The notes under the pieces: model-generated | What the model saw: the letters and a program-made list of their open reading frames with translations, nothing else | What the model was told of the DNA's origin: nothing | Databases searched by the model: none | Assembly (NCBI RefSeq): GCF_902167145.1 | Contig: NC_050097.1 | Coordinates: 232,891,034 to 232,955,033, forward strand | Direction of reading: 5' to 3' | Source of the DNA: Zea mays | Taxonomy: Eukaryota > Streptophyta > Magnoliopsida > Poales > Poaceae | DNA: 64,000 nucleotides | Translations under genes and position numbers: made by a program | In this document: positions 46,572 to 59,539 of the stretch, in pieces | Layout of the letters: every line of letters begins with the position of its first letter | Numbering within the stretch: the first letter of the stretch is position 1

Positions 46572-48966
46572 ATGGATCCTAAGGGGAAGGGAATCGTGAT
46601 CAACGATAAGGAGAAGGAGTCCTTCGTCAACGAGCCCAAAGATGACAAGCCTACCGACTCCGGCTCGGGCCATAGACGGAAGGAAGGGAAGAAGAAGAAG
46701 ACAAGGCGCATCAAGGAGATCGTCTACTACGACAGCGACGAATCTTCCTCTTCCCAAAAGGACAACGACGACAACGACTATGACAAACAAAAGACGGTTA
46801 ACTCAAACTTTTCTTTTGATTATTCGCGCATTCCGCATAGCTCAAATGCTCATTTGCTTCCCATTCCACTTGGCAAGCCTCCTCACTTTGATGGAGAGGA
46901 CTACGGATTTTGGAGTCACAAAAATGCGTACTCACCTATTTTCTCTCCATCCAAGCATTTGGGAGGTTGTGGAAAGTGGAATGAAATTTGATAGCTCGGA
47001 TAGCCCTTCGTTTATTAATGAACAGATCCATAAAAATGCACAAGCTACTACTGTGTTGCTAGCCTCTTTGTGCAGGGACGAGTATCACAAGGTGAGCGGC
47101 TTGGACAATGCCAAGCAGATTTGGGACACCCTCAAGATCTCTCATGAGGGGAATGATGTCACCTTACTCACCAAGATGGAGTTGGTGGAGGGTGAGCTCG
47201 GACGATTCGCGATGATAAGGGGCGAGGAGCCGACACAAACATACAACCGACTCAAGATCCTTATCAACAAAATAAGGAGCTACGGAAGCACGCGATGGAC
47301 GGATCACGACGTCGTCCGCCTAATGCTAAGGTCATTTACCGTTCTTGATCCTCACTTGGTGAACAATATTCGTGAAAATCCTAGGTACATCAAGATGTCG
47401 CCCGAAGAAATTCTTGGAAAATTTGTAAGCGGGCGAATGATGATCAAGGAGGCGAGGTACGTGGACGACGCGTTGAATGGCCCAATCCATGAGCCTCAAC
47501 CCATTGCTCTCAAGACAACAAGGAGCAAGGAGGCGCTACCCAGCAAGGTGGCGCAAATTGAGGCGGCCGGTCTTAATGATGAAGAGATGGCCCTCATCAT
47601 CAAAAGATTCAAGACGGCACTAAAGGGTCGCAAGGGACAGCCAAGCAAGACTAAGACCAAGGGAAAGCGATCATGCTTCAAATGCGGTAAGCTTGGTCAT
47701 TTTATTGCTAACTGTCCCGACAATGATAGTGACCAGGAACACGGGAGCAAGAGGGAAAAGAAGAAGCATTACAAGAAGGCCAAGGGCGAGGCACATATCG
47801 GAAAGGAGTGGGATTCGGATTGCTCCTCCTCCGACTCCGACAATGAAGGACTCGCCGCCACTGCCTTCAACAAGTCATCCCTCTTCCCCAACGAGCGTCA
47901 CACATGCCTTATGGCAAGGGAGAAGAAGGTATGTAATCAAAACAATGTCACTTATGATTCTTCCAGTGATGATGAGTCTAGTGATGATGAAATAGATTAC
48001 TCTAGTTTGTTCAAGGGATTGGATAGAACTAAAGTAGATAAAATTAATGAATTGATTGATGCCTTGAATGAAAAAGATAGACTCTTAGAAAAACAAGAGG
48101 ACCTTTTGTATGAAGAGCATGACAAATTTGTAGAGGCACAAAAATCTTATGCTTTAGAAGTTAAAAGAAATGAAGTGCTTTCTAGTGAACTATCTTCTTG
48201 TCATGAAACCATTGCTACTTTAAAGAGTGTTAATGATGACTTAAATGCTAAACTAGAAGTAGCTAGTAAATCTAATTCTTGTGTAGAACATGTTGAGATT
48301 TGCACTAGGTGTAAAGATTTCGATGTTGATGCTTGTAGTGATCATTTAGCTTCAATTTCTAAATTAACTGAGAAATTGGCTAGTCTTAATGCCCAACTTA
48401 AGACTAGCAAGAATGATTTTGATAAGCTAAAATTTGCAAGGGATGCCTACACGATTGGTAGACACCCCTCAATTAAGGATGGACTTGGCTTCAAGAGAGA
48501 AGCCAAGAACTTAACAAGCCATAAGGCTCCCATCTCTGCCAAGGAGAAAGGGAAGGCCCCTATGGCAAGTAGTACTAAAAGAAACCATGCATTTATGTAT
48601 CATGATAGGAGACAAACTAGAAATGCTTATAGGAGTTATAATGCTTATGATGATTTTGACTCCCATGCCATGTTTGTTTCTAGTTCTTCCTATATGCATG
48701 GTAGAAATATGTCTAGGAGAAATGTTATTCATCATGTGCCTAGAAAGAACATTATTCATGCTCCTAGGAAAGTAGTGAATGAACCTTCTACAATTTATTG
48801 TGCTTTAAATGCTTCCTTTGCTATTTGTAGAAAGGATAAGAAAATAGTTGCTAGGAAGTTAGGGGCAAAATGCAAGGGAGACAAAACTTGCATTTGGGTC
48901 CCTAAGGATATTTGCACTAACCTTGTAGGACCCAACATGAGTTGGGTACCTAAGTCCCAAGCCTAA
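46572..48966 (+). pseudogene. gag: Copia C gag with a 1-bp frameshift
   Basis: ATG 46572 starts a frame of 139 residues (MDPKGKGIVI..). In the intact sister copy D the sequence at codons SHK-MRS has four A residues; here the run 46920-46924 has five, which shifts the frame. The remaining gag continues in the next frame to TAA 48964-48966, with a CCHC knuckle (CFKCGKLGHFIANC) and the coiled-coil-like region. The long frame beginning at 46642 is only partly native: its first 90 or so residues are the wrong frame. Confidence 0.88.
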
Positions 48967-51900
48967 ATTTGCCTTGCAGGTTTATACATCCAGGGGTTCA
49001 AGCTGGATTATTGATAGCGGATGCACAAACCATATGACGGGGGAGAAGAAGATGTTCACCTCCTACGTCAAGAATAAGGATTCCCAAGATTCAATCATAT
49101 TTGGTGATGGGAATCAAGGCAAGGTAAAAGGGTTAGGTAAAATTGCAATTTCTAATGAGCACTCAATTTCTAATGTGTTTTTAGTTGAGTCTTTGGGATA
49201 TAATCTACTATCTGTAAGTCAATTATGCAATATGGGATATAATTGTCTTTTTACAAATGTAGATGTGTCTGTCTTTAGAAGAAGTGATGGTTCACTAGCT
49301 TTTAAGGGTGTATTAGACGGCAAACTTTATTTAGTTGATTTTGCAAAAGAAGAAGCCGGTCTAGATGCATGCTTAATAGCTAAGACTAGCATGGGCTGGC
49401 TGTGGCATCGCCGCTTAGCACATGTGGGGATGAAGAACCTTCACAAGCTTCTAAAGGGAGAACACGTGATAGGTTTGACTAACATTCAATTCGAAAAAGA
49501 TAGACCTTGTGCAGCTTGTCAAGCAGGTAAACAAGTGGGAGGAGCACATCACAGCAAGAATGTGATGACCACTTCAAGACCTCTGGAGCTGCTGCATATG
49601 GACCTCTTCGGACCCGTCGCCTATCTGAGCATAGGAGGGAGTAAGTATGGTCTAGTTATTGTTGATGACTTTTCCCGCTTCACTTGGGTGTTCTTTTTGC
49701 AGGATAAGTCTGAAACCCAAGGGACCCTCAAGCGCTTCCTCAGGAGAGCTCAAAATGAGTTTGAGCTCAAGGTGAAGAAGATAAGGAGCGACAACGGGTC
49801 CGAGTTCAAGAACCTTCAAGTGGAGGAGTTCCTTGAGGAGGAAGGGATCAAGCACGAGTTCTCCGCTCCCTACACACCACAGCAAAATGGTGTGGTAGAG
49901 AGGAAGAACAGGACGCTCATCGATATGGCGAGGACGATGCTAGGAGAGTTCAAGACCCCCGAGTGCTTTTGGACGGAAGCCGTGAACACGGCTTGCCACG
50001 CCATCAACAGGGTCTACCTTCATCGCCTCCTCAAGAAGACGTCGTATGAGCTACTAACCGGTAACAAACCCAATGTATCCTACTTTCGTGTATTTGGGAG
50101 CAAGTGCTACATTCTAGTGAAGAAGGGTAGAAATTCTAAGTTTGCTCCCAAAGCTGTAGAAGGGTTTTTGTTAGGTTATGACTCAAATACAAAGGCGTAT
50201 AGAGTCTTCAACAAATCATCGGGTTTGGTTGAAATCTCTAGCGACGTTGTATTTGATGAGACTAATGGCTCTCCAAGAGAGCAAGTCTTTGATGATGTAG
50301 ATGAAGAAGATGTTCCAACGGCCGCTATACGAACCATGGCGATTGGTGATGTGCGACCACAGGAACACTTGGAGCAAGATCAACCTTCTTCCTCACCCAT
50401 GGTGCATCCCCCAACCCAAGATGACGAACAGGTACCTCAAGTGGAGGCGCATGATCAAGGGAGAGCACAAGATGATCAAGTAATGGAGGAAGAAGCACAA
50501 CTAGCACCTCCAACCCAAGTTCGAGCGATGATTCAAAGGGATCATCCAGTCGACCAAATTCTGGGTGACATTAGCAAGGGAGTAACTACTCGACCTCGAT
50601 TAGTTAATTTTTGTGAGCATTACTCTTTTGTCTCTTCTATTGAGCCTTTCAGGGTAGAGGAGGCCTTGCTAGATCCGGACTGGGTGTTGGCCATGCAGGA
50701 GGAGCTCAACAACTTCAAGAGGAATGAAGTTTGGACACTGGTGCCTCGTCCGAAGCAAAATGTTGTGGGAACCAAGTGGGTGTTCCGCAACAAACAGGAC
50801 AAGCACGGGGTGGTGACGAGAAACAAGGCTCGACTTGTGGCAAAAGGTTATGCCCAAGTCGCAGGTTTGGATTTCGAGGAGACTTTTGCTCCTGTGGCTA
50901 GGCTAGAATCAATTCGTATCTTGCTAGCATATGCCGCTCATCATTCTTTCAGGTTGTACCAAATGGATGTGAAGAGCGCTTTCCTCAACGGGCCAATCAA
51001 GGAGGAGGTGTACGTGGAACAACCCCCTGGCTTCGAGGATGAACGGTACCCCGACCATGTGTGTAAGCTCTCTAAGGCGCTCTATGGACTTAAGCAAGCC
51101 CCAAGAGCATGGTATGAATGCCTTAGAGACTTTCTAATTGTTAATGCTTTCAAGGTTGGGAAAGCCGATCCAACTCTTTTCACTAAGACATGTGATGGTG
51201 ATTTGTTTGTGTGCCAAATTTATGTCGATGACATAATATTTGGTTCTACTAATAAAAAGTCTTGTGAAGAGTTTAGCAGGGTGATGACGCAGAAATTCGA
51301 GATGTCAATGATGGGCGAGTTGAACTACTTCCTTGGGTTCCAAGTGAAGCAACTCAAGGACGGCACCTTCATCTCTCAAACGAAGTACACGCAAGACTTG
51401 CTAAAGCGGTTCGGGATGAAGGACGCCAAGCCCGCAAAGACTCCGATGGGAACCGACGGACACACAGACCTCAACAAAGGAGGTAAGTCCGTTGATCAAA
51501 AAGCATACCGGTCAATGATAGGGTCATTACTTTACTTATGTGCTAGTAGACCGGATATTATGCTTAGCATATGCATGTGTGCTAGATTTCAATCCGATCC
51601 TAAGGAGTGTCACTTAGTGGCGGTGAAGCGAATTCTTAGATATTTAGTTGCTACGCCTTGCTTCGGGCTCTGGTATCCAAAGGGGTCTACCTTTGACTTG
51701 ATTGGATATTCAGACTCCGACTATGCTGGATGTAAGGTCGATAGGAAGAGTACATCGGGGACGTGCCAATTCTTAGGAAGGTCCCTGGTGTCGTGGAAAT
51801 CTAAGAAACAAACCTCCGTTGCCCTATCCACCGCTGAGGCCGAGTATGTTGCCACAGGACAGTGTTGCGCGCAACTACTTTGGATGAGGCAAACCCTCAG

Positions 51901-52086
51901 GGACTTTGGCTACAATCTGAGCAAAGTCCCACTCCTATGTGATAATGAGAGTGCTATCCGCATGGCGGAAAATCCTGTTGAGCACAGCCGCACAAAGCAC
52001 ATAGACATCCGGCATCACTTTTTGAGAGACCACCAGCAAAAGGGAGATATCGAAGTGTTTCATGTTAGCACCGAGAACCAGCTAGC

Positions 52087-53348
52087 TGAGAGCACCTAGA
52101 GGGGGGGTGAATAGGTGATCCTGTAAAACTTCAAAACTTAAGCCACAAAAACTTGTTAAGTGTTAGCACAATTATGGCCAAGTGGCTAGAGAGGAGTCAA
52201 AACACAATAACCACAAGAAATCAATCACAGAGATGACACAGTGGTTATCCCGTGGTTCGGCCAAGTACAACACTTGCCTACTCCACGTTGTGGCGTCCCA
52301 ATGGACGAGAGTTGCACTCAACTCCTCTCAAGTGATCCAATGATCAACTTGAATACCACGGTGTTCTTGCTTTTCTTTTCTCAATCCCGTTTGCGAGGAA
52401 TCTCCACAACTTGGAGCCTCTCGCCCTTACAAAAGATGTTCACAGAGAATCACGGAGCAAGGGAGGGATTAGCAACTCACACAACACAAAGATCACAGCG
52501 AATACGCACACACAAGACCCAGACTTGAGCTCAAGAGACTAGCACACTAGAACGGAGCTCAAATCACTAGAATGAAGAACAAGTGCGCAAGATTGATGTG
52601 TGAGTGATCAAGAGTGCTCAAGGAATGCTTGGTATTCTCCTCCATGCGCCTAGGGGTCCCTTTTATAGCCCCAAGGCAGCTAGGAGCCGTTGAGAGCAAA
52701 TCTGGAAGGCCATTCTTGCCTTCTGTCGTCGGGCGCACCGGACAGTCCGGTGCACACCGGACACTGTCCGGTGCCCGATTTCTTTCCTTAACAGGCGCAG
52801 CCGACCGTTGCTGACCGTTGCAGATCTGGCGCACCGGACAGTCCGGTGCACACTGGACAGTCCGGTGCTTCCTTCCGACCGTTGGCTCGGCCACGTGTCG
52901 CGCGCCGATCGCGCGGCCGACCGTTGGCCCGGCCGACCGTTGGCTCACCGGACAGTCCGGTGCGCACCGGACAGTCCGGTGAATTTTAGCCGAAGTCGCC
53001 GGAGAAAAACCCGAGAGCGGCCTCTTCGGCCGAGGCAGCCTGGCGCACCGGACACTGTCCGGTGCACCACCGGACACTGTCCGGTGCACCACCGGACAGT
53101 CCGGTGCCCCAGACCGAAACAGCCCCTTGGCTGTACACAGCCAAGTCTTCTCTTCTCTTCTTCTTTCTGTTTCTAACACTTAGACAAGATATTAGTACAC
53201 AAAACCAATGTACTAAGGCTTAGAAACATACCTTTACTTGTGATTTGCACTTTGTTCCACCATGGGCACATTTTCACATTTAAGCACTTGTGTTTGCACT
53301 CAATCACCAAAATACTTAGAAATGGCCCAAGGGCACATTTCCCTTTCA
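52087..53348 (-). repeat. 3' LTR of Copia D
   Basis: Minus-strand TATA is at 52661-52667. The palindrome array spans 52734-53106 with about eight or nine units, one 22-bp unit more than the other LTR. Open frames such as 52559-53179 are the palindrome array read as protein. Confidence 0.9.
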
Positions 53349-54136
53349 ATCTCCCCCTTTTTGGTGATTTATGCCAACACAACATAAAGCAACTAGAACA
53401 AGTGCAAAATCACTTCAAGTAAAAATTCAAATTGGTTTTGATTCAATTTTGGCATATATGGATCATCCTTTGCCACCACTTGGTTTGTTTTTGCAAATCA
53501 AACTCAAATCTCTATCTCTAAGTCAAACACACATGTTGAAGCATAAAGAGAGTCATTCCAAAGGAGATTGATCAAAGATTTCAAAAACTCCCCCTAAATC
53601 CCATAATCAATACTTCTCCCCACAAGAAGCCAACTTTTCACAAAAGAGACAATAAGAGAGTTTTGACAAAACAAAAACTCTACTCTACTATTTTCAAATC
53701 TCTCAAGTGGTAGCTGATCCATTTATCGCTTTGGCCTTTATTTTCTCCCCCTTTGGCATCAAGCACCAAAACGGGATCAATCTTGGCCTCTTAACCCCAT
53801 TGCCTCACCAAGATCTTCAATAAGAATACAAAGGCAATAAGATTGCATGAGATGAACTTGGAATAAGTTACCCTCTCATCGGAGTGCAGTGGAAGTCTTT
53901 CATGGTCCAAGTCCACCTTTTCCCTTTCAATCCTCCTTTGAGACTAAATCATCAAACTCAAACACATGGTTAGTCTCAAAGGGTCAAGTTGTAACACATC
54001 TCCCCCTAAACATGTGCAACACTTTGCAACGGACTTGTGAGGTCCAGGGAGTGTTTGTACAACTTGAGCACCACAATAAGCAACAAAATGCAAAAAAGGA
54101 ACATGATCAAAAACATAAATACATGTATGCTACAAT
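53349..54136 (-). other. 3' untranslated region of Copia D
   Basis: No ORF is supported. It contains repeated CTCCCCCT tracts (GGGGGAG on the coding strand) near 53352, 53590, 53746 and 54000, the same multiple polypurine pattern seen in A and C. Confidence 0.7.
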
Positions 54137-57091
54137 TCAATCCAGGTTCCGCGAATCTAAGACATTTAGCTCACTACGCAACCTGCAAAAGGTCTTCTCA
54201 TCTAGGGGCTTAGTGAAGATATCGGCTAGCTGGTTCTCGGTGCTAACATGAAACACTTCGATATCTCCCTTTTGCTGGTGGTCTCTCAAAAAGTGATGCC
54301 GGATGTCTATGTGCTTTGTGCGGCTGTGCTCAACAGGATTCTCCGCCATGCGGATAGCACTCTCATTATCACATAGGAGTGGGACTTTGCTCAGATTGTA
54401 GCCAAAGTCCCGGAGGGTTTGCCTCATCCAAAGTAGTTGCGCGCAACACTGTCCTGCGGCAACATACTCGGCCTCAGCGGTGGATAGGGCAACAGAAGTT
54501 TGTTTCTTAGAATTCCATGACACCAGGGACCTTCCTAAGAATTGGCACGTCCCCGATGTACTCTTCCTATCGACCTTACATCCAGCATAGTCGGAATCTG
54601 AGTATCCAACCAAGTCAAAGGTAGACCCCTTTGGATACCAGAGCCCGAAGCAAGGCGTAGCAACTAAATATCTAAGGATTCGCTTCACCGCCACTAAGTG
54701 ACATTCCTTAGGATCGGATTGAAATCTAGCACACATGCACACGCTAAGCATAATATCCGGTCTACTAGCACATAAGTAAAGTAATGACCCTATCATTGAC
54801 CGGTATGCTTTTTGATCAACGGACTTACCTCCTTTGTTGAGGTCGGTGTGTCCGTCGGTTCCCATAGGAGTCTTTGCGGGCTTGGCGTCCTTCATCCCAA
54901 ACCGCTTTAGCAGATCTTGCGTATACTTTGTTTGGGAGATGAAGGTGTCGTCCTTGAGTTGCTTCACTTGGAACCCAAGGAAGTAGTTCAACTCGCCCAT
55001 CATCGACATCTCGAATTTCTGCGTCATCACCCTGCTAAACTCTTCACAAGACTTTTGGTTAGTAGAGCCAAATATTATGTCATCGACATAAATTTGGCAC
55101 ACAAACAAATCACCATCACATGTCTTTGTAAAAAGAGTTGGATCGGCTTTCCCAACCTTGAAAGCATTAGCAATTAAAAAGTCTCTAAGGCATTCATACC
55201 ATGCTCTTGGGGCTTGCTTAAGTCCATAGAGCGCCTTAGAGAGCTTACACACGTGGTCGGGGTACCGTTCATCCTCGAAGCCAGGGGGTTGCTCCACGTA
55301 CACCTCCTCCTTGATTGGCCCGTTGAGGAAAGCGCTCTTCACATCCATTTGGTACAACCTGAAAGAATGGTGAGCGGCATATGCTAGCAAGATACGAATG
55401 GACTCTAGCCTAGCCACAGGAGCGAAAGTCTCCTCAAAGTCCAAACCTGCGACTTGGGCATAACCTTTTGCCACAAGTCGAGCCTTGTTCCTCGTCACCA
55501 CCCCGTGCTCGTCCTGTTTGTTGCGGAACACCCACTTGGTTCCCACAACATTTTGCTTCGGACGAGGCACCAGCGTCCAAACTTCATTTCTCTTGAAGTT
55601 GTTGAGCTCCTCCTGCATGGCCAACACCCAGTCCGGATCTAGCAAGGCCTCCTCTACCCTGAAAGGCTCAATAGAAGAGACAAAGGAGTAATGCTCACAA
55701 AAATTAACTAATCGAGAACGAGTAGTTACTCCCTTGCTAATGTCACCCAAAATTTGGTCGACGGGATGATCCCTTTGAATTATCGCTCGAACTTGGGTTG
55801 GAGGTGCCGGTTCCGCTTCTTCCTCCATCATTTGATCACCTTGTGCTCCCCCTTGATCACACGCCTCCTGTTGATGAACCTGTTCATCGTCTTGAGTTGG
55901 GGGTTGCACCATGGTTGAGGAAGAAGGTTGATCTCGTTCATCTTGTTCCTGTGGCCGCACTTCTCCAATCGCCATGGTTCATATAGCGGCCGTCGGAACA
56001 TCTTCTTCATCGGTTAGTAGCTCATACGACGTCTTCTTGAGGAGACGATGAAGGTAGACCCTGTTGATGGCGTGGCAAGCCGTGTTCACGGCTTCCGTCC
56101 AAAAGCACTCGGGGGTCTTGTACTCTCCTAGCATCGTTCTCGCCATATCGATGAGCGTCCTGTTCTTCCTCTCTACCACACCATTTTGTTGTGGTGTGTA
56201 GGGAGCGGAGAACTCGTGCTTGATCCCTTCCTCTTCAAGGAACTCCTCCACTTGAAGGTTCTTGAACTCGGATCCGTTGTCGCTCCTTATCTTCTTCACT
56301 TTGAGCTCAAACTCATTTTGAGCTCTCCTGAGGAAGCGTTTGAGGGTCCCTTGGGTTTCGGACTTTTCCTGCAAAAAGAACACCCAAGTGAAGCGGGAAA
56401 AGTCATCAACAATAACTAAACCATACTTACTTCCTCCTATGCTCAGATAGGCGACGGGTCCGAAGAGGTCCATATGCAGCATCTCCAAGGGTCTTGATGT
56501 CGTCATCACATTTTTGGTGTGATGAGAGCCTCCCACCTGTTTACCTGCTTGACAAGCTGCACAAGGTCTATCTTTTTCGAATTGTACGTTAGTTAAACCT
56601 ATCACGTGTTCTCCCTTTAGAAGCTTGTGAAGGTTCTTCATCCCCACATGTGCTAAGCGGCGATGCCACAGCCAGCCCATGCTAGTCTTAGCTATTAAGC
56701 ATGCATCTAGACCGGCTTCTTCTTTTGCAAAATCAACTAAATAAAGTTTGCCGTCTAATACACCCTTAAAAGCTAGTGAACCATCACTTCTTCTAAAGAC
56801 AGACACATCTACATTTGTAAATAGACAGTTATATCCCATATTGCATAATTGACTAACAGATAGTAAATTATATCCTAGAGACTCTACTAAAAACACATTA
56901 GAGATAGAATGCTCATTAGAAATTGCAATTTTACCTAACCCTTTTACCTTGCCTTGATTCCCATCACCGAATATGATTGAATCTTGGGAATCCTTATTCT
57001 TGACGTAGGAGGTGAACATTTTCTTCTCCCCCGTCATATGGTTTGTGCATCCGCTGTCAATAATCCAGCTTGAACCCCCGGATGCATAAAC
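54137..57091 (-). pseudogene. pol: Copia D pol with an in-frame deletion and a nonsense codon
   Basis: The frame opens at 57091 after CAG (VYASGG.., protease WIIDSG) and includes the integrase zinc domain and core. After KKTSYELLT it jumps to [10 protein letters not shown]: compared with C, 240 bp (80 codons) at the C-terminal side of integrase are missing. A TGA (55979-55981) then follows where C has CGA, a C-to-T change at a CpG. Downstream the frame is open for 612 residues with reverse transcriptase (YVDD) and RNase H to the TGA near 54137. Full-length Pol cannot be made. Confidence 0.9.
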
Positions 57092-57104
57092 CTGCAAGGC
57101 AAAT

Positions 57105-59489
57105 TTAGGCTTGGGACTTAGGTACCCAACTCATGTTGGGTCCTGCAAGGTTAGCACAAATATTCTTAGGGACCCAAATGCAAGTTTTGTCTCCCTTGCA
57201 TTTTGCCCCTAACTTCCTAGCAACAATTTTCTTATCCTTTCTACAAATGGCAAAAGAAGCATTTAAAGCACAATAAATTGTAGAAGGTTCATTCACTACT
57301 TTCCTAACAACATTTCTCCTAGGCATTTGATGAACAACATTTCTTCTAAGCACATTTCTACCATGCATAACATGAGAACTAGAAGCAGTCATAGCATAAG
57401 AGTCATAAGCATGTGAATCAAAAACATCATGACCTCTAAAAGTATTTCTAGAATATCTCCTATCATAATACATGAAAGCATGATTCTTCTTAACACTATT
57501 AGCCATAGGAGCCTTTCCTTTCTCCTTGGTGGAGATGGGAGTCTTATGGCTTGTTAAGTTCTTGGCTTCCCTTTTGAAGCCAAGCCCATCCTTAATTGAG
57601 GGGTGTCTACCAATAGTGTAGGCATCCCTTGCAAATTTTAGTTTTTCAAATTCACTTTTGCTAGTCTTAAGTTGGGTATTAAGACTAGCTAATTCATCAT
57701 TCAATTTTGAAATGGAGACTAAGTGTTCACTACACGCATTAATATCAACATCCTTACACCTAGTGCAAATTTCAACATGTTCCACACAAGAGTTGGATCT
57801 ATTTGCTTCTACTAGTTTAGCATTTAAGTCATCATTAATGCTCTTTAATTTAGAAATTGTCTCATGGCAAGAAGATAGTTCACAAGAAAACATTTCATTT
57901 CTTTTAACTTCTAGAGCATGAGATCGTTGAGCTTCTACAAATTTATCATGCTCTTCATATAATAAATCCTCTTGTTTCTCTAAGAGTTTATCCTTCTCAT
58001 TTAATGCATCAATCAATTCATTGATTTTATCAATTTTATTTCTATCCAATCCCTTGAACAAACTAGAATAGTCTATGTCATCATCATCACTCGACTCATC
58101 ACTAGAAGAATCATTAGTACTAGCGTTACGAGTGATTACCTTCTTTTCCCTTGCCATAAGGCAAGTGTGATGCTCGTTTGGGAAGAGGGATGACTTGTTG
58201 AAGGCGGTAGCGGCGAGTCCTTCGTTGTCGGAGTCGGACGAGGAGCAGTCCGAGTCCCACTCCTTGCCTAGATGCGCCTCGCCCTTTGCCTTCTTGTAAT
58301 TCTTCTTCTTTTCCCTCTTGTTTCCCTGTTCCTGGTCACTATCATTATCGGGGCAGTTAGCGATAAAATGACCAATCTTACCGCACTTGAAGCATGAGCG
58401 CTTCCCTTTTGTCTTGGTCTTGCTTGGCTGCCCCTTGTGACCTTTTAGTACTGTCTTGAAGCGTTTAATGATAAGAGCCATTTCTTCATCATTGAGCCCG
58501 GCCGCCTCAACTTGTGCCACCTTGCTAGGTAGCGACTCCTTGCTCCTTGTTGCCTTTAGAGCAATGGGTTGAGACTCGTGGAGTGGACCGTTCAACGCGT
58601 CGTCGACGTATCTTGCTTCCTTGATCATCATCCGCCCGCTCACGAATTTTCCAAGTACTTCTTCGGGCGTCATCATCGTGTACCTGGGATTCTCACGAAT
58701 ATTGTTCACGAGATGAGGATCAAGAACGGTAAATGACCTGAGCATTAGGCGGACGACGTCGTGATCCGTCCAACGTTTGCTTCCGTAGCTCCTTATCTTG
58801 TTGATAAGGGTCTTGAGCCGGTTGTAAGTTTGAGTTGGCTCTTCTCCCCTTATCATGGCGAATCGTCCAAGCTCGCCCTCCACCAACTCCATCTTGGTGA
58901 GCATGGTGATGTCGTTCCCCTCGTGAGAGATCTTGAGGGTGTCCCATATCTGCTTGGCATTGTCCAAGCCGCTCACTTTATTGTATTCTTCCCTGCACAA
59001 AGATGCTAAGAGAACAGTAGTAGCTTGTGCATTTTTATGAATTTGTTCATTGATAAACATAGGGCTATCCGAGCTATCAAATTTCATTCCATTCTCTACA
59101 ATCTCCCATATGCTTGGATGGAGAGAGAATAAATGACTACGCATTTTGTGACTCCAAAATCCGTAGTCCTCCCCATCGAAGTGTGGAGGTTTGCCAAGAG
59201 GAATGGAAAGCAAATGCGAATTCGAACTATGTTGAATACGAGAATAATCAAATGAAAAGTTCGAATTGACCGTCTTTTTGTAGTCGTTGTCATCATCCTT
59301 TTGGGAAGAAGTAGACTCATCACTATCGTCGTAGTAGATGATCTCCTTGATGCGCCTTGTCTTCTTCTTCTTCCCTTCCTTCCGTCTATGCCCCGAGCCG
59401 GACTCGGTAGGCTTGTCGTCTTTCGGCTCGTTGACGAAAGATTCCTTCTCTTTGTCGTTGATCACGATTCCCTTCCCCTTAGGATCCAT
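57105..59489 (-). CDS. gag: Copia D Gag polyprotein (794 aa), intact
   Basis: ATG 59489 (MDPKGKGIVINDKEK) is the first after the primer binding site. The N-terminus is Lys/Ser/Asp-rich and charged. The gag core has LGKPPHFDGEDYGFW (near residue 98) and EGELGRFAMIRGEEPTQTYN. The knuckle CFKCGKIGHFIANC is near residue 365. A coiled-coil-like region (about 490-640) and a basic C-terminus ending in SWVPKSQA follow. The frame is unbroken, so D could still supply Gag. Pol lies in the +1 frame. Confidence 0.9.
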   Translation of the reverse strand: MDPKGKGIVINDKEKESFVNEPKDDKPTESGSGHRRKEGKKKKTRRIKEIIYYDDSDESTSSQKDDDNDYKKTVNSNFSFDYSRIQHSSNSHLLSIPLGKPPHFDGEDYGFWSHKMRSHLFSLHPSIWEIVENGMKFDSSDSPMFINEQIHKNAQATTVLLASLCREEYNKVSGLDNAKQIWDTLKISHEGNDITMLTKMELVEGELGRFAMIRGEEPTQTYNRLKTLINKIRSYGSKRWTDHDVVRLMLRSFTVLDPHLVNNIRENPRYTMMTPEEVLGKFVSGRMMIKEARYVDDALNGPLHESQPIALKATRSKESLPSKVAQVEAAGLNDEEMALIIKRFKTVLKGHKGQPSKTKTKGKRSCFKCGKIGHFIANCPDNDSDQEQGNKREKKKNYKKAKGEAHLGKEWDSDCSSSDSDNEGLAATAFNKSSLFPNEHHTCLMAREKKVITRNASTNDSSSDESSDDDDIDYSSLFKGLDRNKIDKINELIDALNEKDKLLEKQEDLLYEEHDKFVEAQRSHALEVKRNEMFSCELSSCHETISKLKSINDDLNAKLVEANRSNSCVEHVEICTRCKDVDINACSEHLVSISKLNDELASLNTQLKTSKSEFEKLKFARDAYTIGRHPSIKDGLGFKREAKNLTSHKTPISTKEKGKAPMANSVKKNHAFMYYDRRYSRNTFRGHDVFDSHAYDSYAMTASSSHVMHGRNVLRRNVVHQMPRRNVVRKVVNEPSTIYCALNASFAICRKDKKIVARKLGAKCKGDKTCIWVPKNICANLAGPNMSWVPKSQA

Positions 59490-59539
59490 CTCTTCGGGCG
59501 GTTAGTCCCTTTCTTGAAGAGAACGGCTTTGATACCAAT

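Noticed and set aside
46642..48966. 774-aa ORF as the native Gag of Copia C
   Set aside because: Its first 90 or so residues are in the wrong frame; comparison with D shows the true start at 46572 and a 1-bp insertion at 46920-46924.
54137..55975. 612-aa ORF as a separate reverse transcriptase gene
   Set aside because: It is the 3' half of the pol of element D, cut off by the TGA at 55979-55981.
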